From: Calliopum simillimum
Taxonomy: Eukaryota > Arthropoda > Insecta > Diptera > Lauxaniidae
Reading direction: 5' to 3'
Assembly (NCBI GenBank): GCA_951812925.1
Contig: OX638368.1
Location: 18,539,187 to 18,603,186 of the forward strand
DNA length: 64,000 nt
The position numbers and the translations under genes are program-made. Positions within the stretch are counted from its first letter, which is position 1; the number at the start of each line of letters is the position of its first letter. Positions 46,117 to 57,906 of this stretch are shown piece by piece. The notes under the pieces are model-generated. The model ran no database searches. It was not told the DNA's origin and saw nothing but the letters and a program-made list of their open reading frames with translations.

Positions 46117-46393
46117 ATATCGATACGTCCAACGTAAAAGTTGGTAACTCGAAAATCGTAGTTTTGAGTAATGAGCATTTTTGTTTTTTAACTTTTTTGT
46201 TTTTTTGTATGAAAACCTATATAAAATAAATTTATGTTGTGACTTCAAAAATAGAGCCCAAGCCTTCAAATTTCAAGCTAGAGGTACCAAAATTTAACAC
46301 AAGATGGATCCAAATATGTAGATTTCGAAAAACGCTGTCCCGTAAAAAGTTGGTAACTTGAGTTACCAACTTTTACGTTGGAGGTATCGATAT
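46117..46393. mobile_element. 277-bp MITE with inverted ends
   Basis: ATATCGATACGTCCAACGTA at the left and its inverse at the right continue through AAAGTTGGTAACTC, giving ends of about 34 bp with one mismatch. The right end contains a further small palindrome, GTTGGTAACTTGAGTTACCA. Outside it, AAATATTTCAGTG and CACTGAAATATTT (46034, 46420) form another inverted pair, so it may sit within an older element. Confidence 0.65.
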
Positions 46394-48493
46394 GAATACT
46401 TATTTTTTTGTATCAAATATTTCAGTGCAGTAAAAAATTTCCGTTTTAGTAATAAGAAGTATACTTTATTTCAAGATATCTTAACTACGCTGCTGAGAAA
46501 ATTTTTCTAATATCGTCTATTTATTTAAATATGCAAAATAGATAATAAGACTTAGCATTTGAACCGCTGAAATCCGGTTTAAATATCAATGCATCTAAAT
46601 CACTATAAAGCTTTTCTTATCAGGAACTCATCATCTGCGGAAATACAAGAATCTCAAAAACAAGATGATGTCAAAAATAATATCATAATGTGAATGTGCC
46701 ATAGTTTTTGCAAGTAGCTTCCGATGTTTTTGTGAAAGATATTTATTTACTTCCACTCAGGAGGTGAACATTTGACGAATATCATTTTTTTAACTGAATA
46801 TTATGCATCCGTTTTAAACTTTTTGTGAAAGCAAAAGTACAGTTTTTCTCATCTCTAATATAATAACAGCCAAGTCACCTATTAAATTTACTTTTGCTCC
46901 AACTTATGTATTCTTAAAATTTTTTTTAAAAATAATTTCCCAGCAAAGACATTTTTTCTTCTAAAACAATTCTCTTTTCTTTCAATATTCATCAATGAAT
47001 TTCCGAAGCAAAAAAACCAACGTCAGCAAACATTAGAAAGCTTCAAACTGTCCATGCTAAAAAAATCATTTTGGCATAAATTAAAACATCACAGGAAATA
47101 AACTTTTCAAATAGAATGAAAATATGAATTATGAAATATTGCCACATATAAAATAACCCCGAATATTTGGCAATGCTACAGTGCACATTTTAAAATGGAA
47201 AACTTTAATTCAATTTTTTTACATTGGTTTTGGCGCCATCAGCAGCTATGTAAATACACACTTACGATATAAACGACTAGATATAATGTTTTCATAGATG
47301 ATAGATATTTTAGCATAAATTTAATAACAAGTTTTTGAATTTATTTATTTGTGCAGAAGTTGAAAAAAACCAACAACAACAAAAACAATATTTAAAATCG
47401 CATTTCTCTTTCATTTATAAATTCTATTTCAAATTCACAAACAAAATTTTTAAAATTTTTTTTACTTTTTTCAATTTTGGCCAAAATAACTAAAAATAAT
47501 AAATTTAAAATGTGCAAAGAAATGTGTAGCTGCCAACACGCAAGTGTTAATAGTAAAAAAAAAATAGTTTTTAAATAATATATAAATATTGGCCCACAAC
47601 GAGATAAAACTCAAATACAACATTGTTGTTTTTTTTGTTATTGTTGTTGTTCTGTTGCTCTTGTTAAAGTTGTAATTTATTTAGCGTTTGGCACTCTAAT
47701 TCTTCTTTGCTGTCTGTATTTCTATGCACATTTGCAAACGTGGCGCAAATGTGCGTTCGTTCTTATTTTTATGCTCACATGTGCGTGAAATCGTAATAGG
47801 GTGGCTCTAAAAAATAAAATTTTTCAAAAATTTTACATGTTATGAAACTTATACTTAAGACAGTTTTAAAAAATTACTTAGCAGCTTCGTACAAAATAAT
47901 TACATTCTTTGTTGCAATTTCAGAATTTGTGATAAAAAACCAAATTTTCCACAAATACGTTGAAAATTTTGCGACTTTTTGATATAAGTACGAGCAACAT
48001 TTTATTGATGCTAATTTAAGTTTTATTAAACTGGGTTCTAATTTCTAAAATAAAAATTTTGTGTATCAATTCATGGGTAGTTTGAACTCTGTTAACTCCG
48101 AAGGTTCTAGCACTCCTGATTGTTCTATGCAAAAATATTCACTGTGGTCCAAATATAGAAAAACATTTTTTTTTGTAAATCGGTTAGCGATCTATTTCAA
48201 TTTCTATCCTAAAATTACTACTGAGCTCTACAAATAGGTAATCATAGCTTTTTATCAAAATCGTTGAAAATGTATTAACTTGATGATTTTTTCCAGCTAC
48301 CCATCTTTCTTGTCACCATATTGTTTTTTTCAAAATCAGCACTCGGCATTCGAAAGCAGATACTTCAACAAACAAATGAGCTATCATATGACTTATTTAG
48401 ATGCACCAGACCGATCACCGTGAAAATTTTTATAGGTTTTTAGGTACGGCGCATGTTTCTGCATCATTAGTTTTTTCGGTTTTTCTTTTCACC
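46394..48493. other. AT-rich non-coding stretch
   Basis: Contains (CAA)n/(TTG)n runs near 47371-47392 and 47622-47660. No gene is seen. The last part reaches the target site of LINE copy B. Confidence 0.45.
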
Positions 48494-48503
48494 CAAGGGT
48501 CCC

Positions 48504-49030
48504 TCTAAAAGTGCTTCTAAGCAGGGTAAACAAAAAACTTGATTCGGTCAGCCAAAGGCAACAAGCAGGATACCGGCCAAACCGTTCATTCGTGGATCAA
48601 ATCAACACCCTAAGAATAATTGTCGAACAATCATATGAGTGGCGTGCTGCACTTCAACTTGTCTTCGTAGACTAAAGCACTGCCTTTGACAGTGTCTCTA
48701 GAGAAAACATCTGGGTTTCACTGCAGCGAAGAGGTATTGCCGCAAAGGCCAATAACTTAGTACGTGCACAATATGAAGGCTTTAAATGCAGTGTGTTACA
48801 CAACGGAATGTTGCCACTGACATTCAGCACTAATTCTGGAGTACGGCAGGGGTGTTTACTATCACCATCTCTCTTCCTTATCGTTCTTATCGATATCCTA
48901 GATAAAGCTCTTAATAAGGCCAAAACTTTGCCGAACATCTAAAAGATCTCGACTACGACATTTGCCTCTTATCGTCCAAACACTCAGATATGCAAAGCAA
49001 AATTGAAGACCTTGTCTTGGAATAACAAAA
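48504..49030 (+). pseudogene. LINE copy B reverse transcriptase, 5' half
   Basis: Reads RQQAGYRPNRSFVDQINTLR, SYEWRAALQLVFVD, a TAA, then STAFDSVSRENIW (the Asp-containing RT box), RGIAAKANNLVRAQYEGFKC, NSGVRQGCLLSPSLFLIVLI and DKALNKAK. A frameshift and stops follow, in the region that should hold YADD. It resumes after the Transib-like insertion at 51366 with the 'DIENVNSFTDL' region and C-terminal frame, including LLYGYETWLLTEQLTN. Confidence 0.82.
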
Positions 49031-49699
49031 CGCCGCACAGTGTTTCACGTAGAACAAGCTAGCTGGACAAAATTATTTTTTGATATTTTCGGGTAGTATA
49101 AGCCTTATTACGACATATTATTAATATTTTGATATACAGGGTGTTCCAAAATTTCCCGAACGGTCAAGTGTTTTTAATGCTGCACGTTAAATAAAAAAAA
49201 AAAAAACACGTGTCCAATACTTTTAAGAGTGCAGTGCAACGATACCAATTTTGACCCTCTATACCTCCCCTTCCGCGGTTGACGGAAGAAACTTCAAAAT
49301 TTTATATTGAAACTCCCAATTTTTATTGCGGATTCTGATTTTACGTGCAAAAATACGACACTTTTGTCTGAAACATTTTTTCTTATTCGGCATGGATCAC
49401 CATCATAACTAGGAATTGCTCATTGGGGGTTTTCATGCAGATTAATTTTATTTTATTTCAATATCTTCAATTCATATACATATAAAGGAAAAAGATATAT
49501 AGGAAAAAGATATATAGGAAAAAGATCTTAATAGAGAGGGTTTGAACCCGCAAAAATTGGTATCGTTGAATAGCTCTCTAAAAAAAATTAAACAAAAAAC
49601 CAAAAAAGAAATAAAACAACAGAATTTTTTTATGTTGGAAAAAGTATAAAAACCAACATTTATTGTTTCTTTTTTGCCAAATGTTCAATTACTACTCAG

Positions 49700-50170
49700 T
49701 TTCATCGTTAATTTCATCCGATGAATCTGATATATATATAATCTTCCTCAGGTTCTGGCATATTTGGTCGTGATTGTGGAACTATTGTAGGAGGGATAAT
49801 TAGTTTTAAGACCTCTGCACACAATTTATCTCTTTTTTTTTTTTTTGGTATTTCTCTTAAGAAGTTTATAAAAGGATCAGAAGTTAAGAGTAGCATAGAT
49901 AATAAATTCCTATTCGTGGTAGTGGTTGTGAAGAAAATATACCAAATTTAAAATCCTCACCATCCAACCAGCTTTTAAACTCTATCATAAAGCGGTCTTT
50001 GCACTTCCCTGCAGAAACCCACTTTGGATCGAGATTTTCGAAGAACAGTTGGCAATTTTCTCCTTAATTACCCACACACAGTCTTCAGTTACATCAAACA
50101 CTTTGAATTTTGATACTATTAAATCGTAAAGACAGTCATTTTTTTTTTGACCTTGTCATGCTTAAGGCAC
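49700..50170 (-). pseudogene. Decayed minus-strand coding region inside Transib-like element 2
   Basis: On the minus strand, frames joined across shifts give SKFKVFDVTEDCVWVIKEKI, then DPKWVSAGKCKDRFMIEFKS, WLDGEDFKFGIFSSQPLP, and finally an open frame with LRRIPKKK-like and acidic PEPEED ends (49896-49714). It looks like real protein sequence in decay but I do not recognise the family. It could be a transposase end or a second protein carried by the element. Confidence 0.4.
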
Positions 50171-50214
50171 TCTTGAAAAAACTCACTTCTTGAGATTGAG
50201 TGAAAATGTTCTGA

Positions 50215-51130
50215 AAAAAATTAAATAGTTGTAATTCGGTACAACCAACTTATATCCAAAAATTTGTCTGGATACACAGAGATAAACGTTATTTTTTAAG
50301 TGTTTTCGAAACTTTCCCTGAGGGAAGTTATGACAAATGTCTTATTTAAACACAAAATACTAACATCTTCTTCTGTTAAAAAATCCATCATGAGAATTGC
50401 CACAAAATTTCGAACTTTTTAAATACACATATAAAGCAAAAAATTCGAAAATAAATTAAAATAAAAAAATGATTAAAGGTATTCTGGAAAAAATTAAAAT
50501 AAAATAGATGAACTCTAATGTGCACGTTTAAACTAATATATTCATCAAGGAAATAGATGTGGCTAACTTATATCCAAAATCTAGACTGGGTACATGTAAT
50601 TCCAGCTCCTTTAAAGTTGAAAAATAATTACACTACGAGTTATTTTTTTAAGTGTTTTCGAAAGATTTCCTGAGGAAAGGAATGACAAAAATCTTATTCA
50701 AACACAAAACACTAACCTTCATTTATGAAATCCATCACTGGAAATGTCATAAAATTATGACCTTTTTAAGACAAAGCAAAAAATTCGAATATAAATTAAA
50801 AAAAAAATATATATATATATTTAAAGGTATTCTAAAAAGATTAAAATATAATAGATGAACAGCAGTGCGCAGGTTGAAACTAATATATTCATCAAGGGAA
50901 TAGATGCAGCTAACATACATCCAAAATTTAGACTGGTTACAAGCGGGTACATGCAATTTCGTCTCCATTAAAGTTGGAAAACGAAAAAAAAAAGAAAAAC
51001 TTTTTTATCTGTTTTCGAAGCTTTCTTACACATTACCCAAAGGAGAAAAATAAAAAACTTTACTTAAAACAAAAAATACGTTCTTTTTGCTATAAAATCC
51101 ATCACTAAAATTGTCACAAAATATTGATTT
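50215..51130. repeat. Three diverged ~330-350-bp tandem units
   Basis: Each unit carries, in order, an AACTTATATCCAAAA-type block, AAGTGTTTTCGAAA (TCTGTTTTCGAAG in the third), a CCCTGAGGGAAG / CCTGAGGAAAGG block, AACACAAAAYACTAAC, AAATCCATCA and CTAATATATTCATCAAGG. Units start near 50245, 50560 and 50905. The third is the most diverged. Confidence 0.7.
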
Positions 51131-51979
51131 TGCCACAATAAAATCAAGTTGCTTTATTGCTTAATAAAAATAATAAATATTTGAAATTTAACTTACACTC
51201 ATAAGTTGACTTCTGCACTCAGTTGTTTATCACCATCAAATATTTACACAAAAAAAAGTAGGTATATTATGTATTTGGGGTATTGTTGACATTACCTCAT
51301 TACTTATATTTAGATATCTGTTAATGAATTTTGTCCACCTAGCTTGTTCTACGTAAGACACTGTGCGCCGGCCTAAACATCACGTTTAGCGCTGGCAGTG
51401 ATGACATCGAAAACGTCAATAGCTTCACGGATTTAGACAGCATTATCTCCATGGATGATGGAGCAAAAGAAGACATCAACTTAAGATTAGCAAAAGCAAA
51501 AGGCGCGTTTGTTCAACTGAACAAAATATGATCTTCTTCCGTTATATCCACCAAAACGAAAGTGCGCATTTTTGATTCGAATGTGAAATTGGTTTTGTTA
51601 TATGGGTACGAAACATGGCTTCTTACTGAACAACTAACGAATTGCAAGTATTCGTCAACAAATGCTTAAGGCGTATACTAAAGGTTTGGTGGCCTCGCAC
51701 TATATCAAACGCCGAGAAGACGCAATCAGTAGACTATAGCAAACGAGGTCAAGCTGCGCAAATGGAAATGGATTGGCCACTCTCTCCGGAAACCACACAG
51801 CGAAGTTTGTCGCCTGGCTTCTTGAGTAGAATCTACAAGGCAGTATAGGACATGGTAGACCCAAAACCAACTGGAAAAGGTCGCTGGAAAAGGATATACA
51901 AGAATCGTGAAAGAGACGTTTCATATTGGCCCTATGCTCCTCCTAGGAGTTAAAGGAGAATACATCATACAAGGGTCCC

Positions 51980-54360
51980 CACAGGATGCCGGAACCAAAA
52001 TTTTTTTTTCTTTTTTTTTGTGTTTTCTACGCGTTTTATGACTTTTTAGTGGAAAAAAAAAATTTCACCCAAGGTGTCCACAGGATGACTTTTTCGACAT
52101 TTTAGTTCAAAAAAATTTTTTTAACCCAAGGGTCCCCTCTTGGATAATTCGTTTTTTTCGTGTATCCAAAAAATCATATCATATCGCTGAAAATGTTTAA
52201 CGGACATGGATGAGATTTGGTATATGCATTAAGAGTTTCGGCACAAATAATGTCCAAGGGAAAAATGGGCGGCATTATGCCCTTAAAAAAACGTCATATC
52301 TCTGAAACTATTTAGCCAACATACTTAGATGAGACAACTAACATCCTTTGGCATAATTTTATAAGAGATGCACCGCCCTTTGTGCAAGAGAAGGTGCAAC
52401 AACGCACATCGAGAAATGCTAGTATATTCTAAGCAAACTATAAATCAAACACTTTTTTAATATGTTAAGAAAACTTTTGAATAATATAAACAACAGCATG
52501 GTTTAACACTGAAATTTGTTATTAGTAATAAAATACGATTGTAACGAATTGCTTTGGTCACATAAACACAATAACAAAAGTGAAAGTCCAAGCTTGCAAA
52601 AAATTTAAAAATTTTCTCTTACTTTTAAGCTACGAGAATTGACATATAAATATGTGGAATAAATAAATTTTACTAGTTGAAACAAATTACTTTTCAAAAC
52701 TCCCTAATGTCACTGAATGCTCGCTTTATCAGCAGATATCAGCATCTCTCTCTCATGGTTGAACTTGAATGAATTTCAATTCTGTATCGATATTGTTGGT
52801 TGAAAAGCGTTTTATTTTCAATGCTGCGTTGACACAAATTTTGCAAAAAAAAAAAAAATAAAAAAAATTTTTAATATTTTTAAACTTTTTTTCTTGCAAA
52901 GATTTAGTTTTTTTTTGTGTTAAGTGTACTCACGGCACAATAATCTATATAAATAAATAAATAATTGTTTTTTTTTTGTTTTTCTCTACTTAGATTTTGT
53001 GATTTAATTTGAATAAATGGGCTTTTTCACTGTCATATAAGCTATGAGGTTTGGCTTATTTATATTATTTGTTGCCTTTTGTAAATGGAATTTGTGCCTG
53101 AACTAATTGATTCCATAATATCGATTTAATTCTTTAATTTTATCAAAAATTTCTATTATGGTCAATTTGTTGCTTATACTCGTATGTATGGGGAATTTCA
53201 ACACATATATTGATAATAGAAATTTATCATTTATCCAAGTTTATTCTGAAGTTTGTTTGTTTGTTACTTTTAAGAGTAGTATTCCAGCGATTTTTGAATT
53301 TTCTTCCCTTCATGAATTTCTCTTGGATTTGCTTCTTTAATGACATTATGCCCCTCTACGTAACTCTAATGCAAATCGTTTCGATAATTTTTGCGGTTTA
53401 CTTAGCTTTGGTTTTCAAGATGTTCGAGCTTGAAATTTTTACACAAAAAGTCACCCAAAAACGAAATAAATTTTTTTTGATCGTAGTTAAATTGGTAGCA
53501 ATTCCGAAATAGCTATAACTTATGCAAACATGACGATAAATTGTCAACTTTTTTTGAGTAAATGTTTTTTGCACAAATCAATCAATTCTTTTTGGAAGTT
53601 TGTAAGATGATTTTGGACATCATAGAGTAGTGATCAATCCCACATCCCGAACATTTATGCCGCAATTTGTATAACCTTAATCGGTACTTATTGTATATCA
53701 TGAAATGAATAGTAAGAGCGTGCAGATTAAGTTTGAAGCAAGAATAATAGTCCCGCAATTTTTTTTCTCTCAAAATACTGTATACATATGTCTATTTCTA
53801 AGAGTTAAGAAAAAGTCTGCAAAGCCATAGAAAAAGTTTTTAAACAATAAAAGCATAAACAAACTAAAAACAAAGAAAAAAAATATAGAGATATCAAGTT
53901 TAGCTTTTTTATACGTTTGATGAGCGCCATTCTTGACTATTACAAACATTTAGATAATTTCATAGATAAAAATGTTATAAGCCTTAGTTTATGGCTTAAT
54001 AAATTGTGTCGTATTATTAGTTAATTGCTTATCATTATAAAGTTGTGCTAAGAAAGTAATAAAAAAAATAAAATAACGTCACGACCTTTAAGCGCTCGAG
54101 ATTGATATGACAGTAACAAAATGTTTAAGATTAAAAATTTCTATAGAGAGCGATTAGCAAAATCAGTAAAAATATATAATGAAATTTGTGTAGGGCAATC
54201 TCAATTGTATAATCTTCAAATTAAACAAATCAATGCGCTAAAATTTTATATTTTCTTGAAAAAAGCGACATGGTTCTTATAAAAATCACAAAACTTGATT
54301 TTACAATTGAAACATTCACCTAGCTTCTAAGATTCCATAATTTATTGATTCTGATCTTCA
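51980..54360. other. AT-rich non-coding stretch
   Basis: The first ~160 bp repeats an ACCCAAGG(T/G)(G/T)(T/C)CC motif three times (51969, 52067, 52127), the same sequence that served as the LINE target. The rest, including plus-strand frames at 53158-53512, has no recognisable gene. Confidence 0.4.
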
Positions 54361-54361
54361 A

Positions 54362-54765
54362 ATCGGTATGAATACGGCCGATAGTCCCACTTATGCAAAG
54401 GCAGTTGAACATTATCAAAACGTAACATCCATTATGTTATGGAGGGCGATTTTAGAAAAAGGCACACTTTTTCTTCGCTTTATGGAAAAAGACGTCAAAA
54501 TAATCGCGAGTTACTATTTGGAAGAGGCTTTGAAAAAGCATGTGGTGCTACAGACCACACTTTGTTAATGAACTATTTTGCTTCCAGCAAGACTCATCTT
54601 CAGCGCACAAGACTTAAAGTGTTAACAACTGGTACGAAGCCAAACTTTCGTGTTTTATTTTGTTAGATGAATGTCCGCCATTTTCTTTTGATCTGAATCC
54701 AATGGATTTTTATGTATGGGACTTTATGACAGACAAAATGAATGTGCGTGAAATGAGCCTTGTTT
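54362..54765 (+). pseudogene. DD37D (maT-like) transposase fragment
   Basis: The frame from 54368 (MNTADSPTYAKAVEHYQNVT) covers the middle of a mariner-superfamily transposase, with VTSIMLWRAILEKGTLFLRF. After a frameshift, the third frame reads LFCFQQDSSSAHKT, with the second catalytic Asp at 54591-54593, and CPPFSFDLNPMDFYVWDFM. Counting through a stop (TAA after HKT), the third Asp is 38 positions on, giving 37 residues between them. DD37D is the spacing of maT elements. The N-terminus and first Asp region are not visible; the C-terminus runs into tandem repeats near 54770. Confidence 0.72.
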
Positions 54766-54767
54766 TT

Positions 54768-55075
54768 TGGGGAATTTCCCGAAAAAAAGTTGTGCCGGGG
54801 TGTGCTCCACTTGTGCTGTGTATTGGGAAAAAAAAAATCTGTCCAAGCATTCACTTTTTATGAGAAAGTCCTTTTTATTGTGCGAAGTTGGCCCTGCTTT
54901 TGTAGTATTTCCCAAAAAAAAAGGGTTGTACTAGATGCGCTCAACTTGTGCTGCGCTGTGCCGTATTGGAAATGAAAATCGGTCCAATAGAATAGATTTT
55001 ATGGGGAGGTCCACTTTTGGTGTATGCGAAGTTAGCCCTGCTTTTGCGAAATTTCCCAAAAAAAAAAGTTGTGCT
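54768..55075 (+). repeat. Tandem units (~130-147 bp) after the maT-like relic
   Basis: AATTTCCCGAAAAAAAGTTG, ATTTCCCAAAAAAAAAGG and AATTTCCCAAAAAAAAAAGT start successive units at 54774, 54905 and 55052. Each contains ACTTGTGCTG and GCGAAGTT(G/A)GCCCTGCTTTT. The last unit is partial and joins the reverse interspersed repeat. Confidence 0.7.
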
Positions 55076-55736
55076 GCGGTCTGTCTGGCTGACTGTGCTT
55101 GGCAATACATTTTTTGAGGAAACTGAACAAGATAATTCAATAATATTTAGTACTCTGTCTTCGTCGTCAAAGCTAGGTCGAGGGATTGAAAACGAGCGAA
55201 ATCGGTCAACGGACACGCCTAACGCCCAAATAAAAAATATTCAAAATGCAACTTTAGGAGGATTTTCCACGATAATGCAAACAAAATACACATAAATACA
55301 AAAAACTCTAAGCCCAAGCTCTAAAAAAAAAAAAACAAGACAAATTCGAACAAGGGGGCATGGCACCTCCCATATAAGCAAACATTTTAAAATGATACAC
55401 TGAAAACGTTTTTTTTAGACAATCCTTCAAAATTTCATACAGCTGCTAAGAATTATAAATGCAAGCTCTGAGCAAACACTGGGTGAACTCGAACAAGAGG
55501 GCGTGGCACCTCCCATATAAGCAAAAGTTTCAAAATGCTACACTGAAAAAGTTTTTTGAGACAATTCTTCTAAATTTCACACAGACACTAACAACTATAA
55601 ATGCAAGCTCTAAGCAAAAACTGGGTGAATTTGGGAAAGACGGTGCGGCGTGGCACCTCCCATATAAGCAAAATTTTCCAATTACTGCAATGTAGGTTAT
55701 TTAGTGTTTAGCCAAGCCAAAAATAACACCCCTACT
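55075..55736 (-). repeat. 'CTAGTAAGGGTGT' repeat, reverse copy 5
   Basis: Reverse complement of the family. It has GAGGATTGAAAACGAGCGAAATCGGTCAA-type 3' block at the left, three tandem units with GGCGTGGCACCTCCCATATA (55370, 55500, 55649), and the start block (AACACCCCTACTAC) at 55725-55736. The terminal GTGTAGGGTAT block of the 3' side is missing on the left. Confidence 0.75.
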
Positions 55737-56800
55737 ACTTTGTTTTCTTTTCGTTTCACATTTGTCATTGTACCAGTGATGAGAAATGAGATTTCTATTT
55801 TGTACCAAATAGCAAAAGAAAGTACCAAAACTGTCCAAAAAGTATCAAAATTATTTATTACATTTGTGTTCATTTGTGTTTAGATTAAAAATGAATGTAA
55901 AAAACTATATTTTTAGGAGGAAGGAATATATCTTCTCTATACAAGTGAAAAGTACTAAGTAAGTTTTTCAAGTTTTGAGATATTTGAAGTTCAAAATATT
56001 TAATTTTGTTTTTTTTTTGTATGGAAATCGTTGTTTTCCTTTTACTTTTATGATGAAAATAACCAAAAATACCAAATATCTCCAAAATAGAAAAAACTGT
56101 TCAATTTTTTCACTTGTATAGGAACGAAATGTACAAAAATAATTCTTGCTAAAGCAAAAGTTGTTGCTTAAGGTCATATCTCTATTATTATTCGCAATAA
56201 AATTTTAATTTAAAAAAAAAACCTAAATCCACCATGCTAAATATGTTTAGGCAAAAACCAAATGAAACAAGTAAATAAATAAATCAGCTGTTTACTATCA
56301 GAAAATGTCATCTGTCAGGATAAAATTTCCATTGCGTTAGTACGTTTTTAATTCAGATTAACGCTGTCGTGTGTCTATGCTATAATCTTCCGTAAATATT
56401 CTTTTTTGCTTTGGATTATATAGATTTCTTTGGATCAAATTATATTATGATGTAAGTTTTGTGCTGTATTTGGAAATATTTATATTGATATATGTATAAC
56501 AAACATTAATTATTTTAAATCAGAATACAATTTCAGTATGTAACATCCATCAAATAATGAATTTCTATTATAATTTCTTGCAGAACTTTATAATTCACAA
56601 TTACGCAGCATGCACATAGATGTTTTAGATAAATGCTCCATGAGATATATCACTGCTTTGGTAGGACTGAACAAACTATGAACATTTTGGTGATTTCTTT
56701 TTCCACAAATTTTAAACTTTAAGAAGTTTTTCGGTAAGTAATATTTTTGAAATATTTATTTTTATTATTATTTTGCATCAAACATTTTTTTATACTTTTT
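55737..56800. other. Non-coding stretch with partial repeat R
   Basis: 55737-55875 matches the distal part of repeat R (TTTTCTTTTCGTTTCACATTTGTC, AAAAAGTA..CAAAATTATT). The remainder is AT-rich without recognised features. Confidence 0.4.
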
Positions 56801-56859
56801 ACAATTGTTGCAAAATATGAAATATTTTCGCTCAGCAAACACTAAAACATCACTTTATT

Positions 56860-57430
56860 TTGCAAAAATCCAAACACATTTTGCTGCGCAACGCGTTACA
56901 ACGGCGCGTAATATTTTTTTTCTTTTAATTTTGCTTTTGCTACGCTTTTTATTGCGATTTTTCTTTGAATTTTTTTTTTGTTTTGATTTATTTTTTTTTT
57001 TTTTAATTACTGCCACTTTGCATTTTTCTATTTATTTATTTTCATTCATTCTTTTGTTTAGAATTTAGATTGCTTGCTTGCCTTTTCGCTTGCTTTATCT
57101 TGAAATGCGCGTTTACCAGAGCGATTTAGCGCCGCGCACACGATCGTTCGCTAAAACAACTGGATTCGTACTGAATGTGCCGGGCTCACAGTTTTTGTGG
57201 AGCGTTAAAAGCAGCAAAGAAGAAAATATCAAACGTGTTGTGTCTCAGTAACTGAAGGGTGCGTATCTGTGGGTGCTGCTCACTTTTTTGAGTTTTTTCT
57301 CAAAAATGATTTTACTGCTCAGAGTATGCGTTGACAGACAGTATCTCTGTGTATCTCTGCAGCGAAGAGTAGTGAGATTGAGTGAGATTTTTGTTATCAG
57401 TTGAGTTGTGTATACTCTAAGTTGTTGCCA
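56860..57430. promoter_or_regulatory. CpG-rich promoter-like patch
   Basis: Against a strongly AT background, 56880-56910 and 57100-57240 are rich in CpG (ACGCGTTACAACGGCGCG; GATTTAGCGCCGCGCACACG). They are followed by TCAGTA (57245) and repeated GAGT/TGAG motifs to 57430. Such patches often mark TATA-less promoters or 5' leaders in flies. No exon can be attached on either strand. It could be a distant leader for the minus-strand cyclase or the start of a gene to the right, or neither. Confidence 0.3.
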
Positions 57431-57906
57431 ATCTTTGGTGGACATTAAGTCTACGAAGAAAAGTTGAATTCAATTGAACATCTTATCGCTCGTTTGCTGC
57501 AAGACCGTCATAATTAAAAAAAAATAAAAATTTCTTAACCGATTTTCATTTTTAGACTATTTTTGGAACCGTATTGAATAAAGTTGGATGGGAAATTTTT
57601 TGATATTTAACAAAAAAAAAAAACTAATTTTAGTACTTTTTTAGTACTAAGATTACAAAGCACGCTCCATAACCTACTTTTTTGACCTTCCAAAATATAT
57701 TTAAAGGAAAAAAAAAAAACAAAACAAAAAAAAAAAAAAAAAAAATACTATTTATATTAACTAAAAGTTAAGATGATATGTTTTTCGATTTAGATGTCAT
57801 GATTTTTTGAACATTCCAAAGCATGAAATTAACCACAAAAATTTTGTCATAAGCCTTAAAAATGATCCATAGCTAGGACATCTCTAACCGATTTTCATGT
57901 CCTTAT
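57431..57906. other. AT-rich non-coding stretch
   Basis: Poly(A) tracts near 57610-57620 and 57710-57745; nothing else is seen. Confidence 0.45.

Larger units (their letters stand above)
49036..51365. mobile_element. Transib-like element 2 (CACAGTG ends, TSD CGCCG)
   Basis: The left end CACAGTGTTTCACGTAGAAC and the right end GTTCTACGTAAGACACTGTG are inverse copies; the match continues through AAGCTAG and GGACAAAATT (about 39 bp). CGCCG stands on both sides (49031-49035, 51366-51370), matching the CGNCG target preference described for Transib. Taking the element out rejoins LINE copy B at AAACGCCG/GCCTAAA, where copy A reads AAAGGCCGGCCTAAA. The interior holds a decayed minus-strand coding region (49700-50170) and a three-unit tandem array (50215-51130). 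No intact transposase. Confidence 0.88.
48504..51969 (+). mobile_element. LINE copy B, split by a Transib-like element
   Basis: CAAGGGTCCC stands on both sides (48494-48503 and 51970-51979), a 10-bp target duplication. The LINE comprises 48504-49035 and 51366-51969 in the plus direction. Its left end begins inside the reverse transcriptase, so it was 5' truncated on insertion. A short internal deletion relative to copy A follows the junction at 51375. This copy keeps the segment missing from copy A. Confidence 0.85.

Noticed and set aside
56805..57068. Short hydrophobic protein on the plus strand
   Set aside because: Its Phe/Leu-rich sequence comes from poly(T) tracts, and no homologue is recognised.
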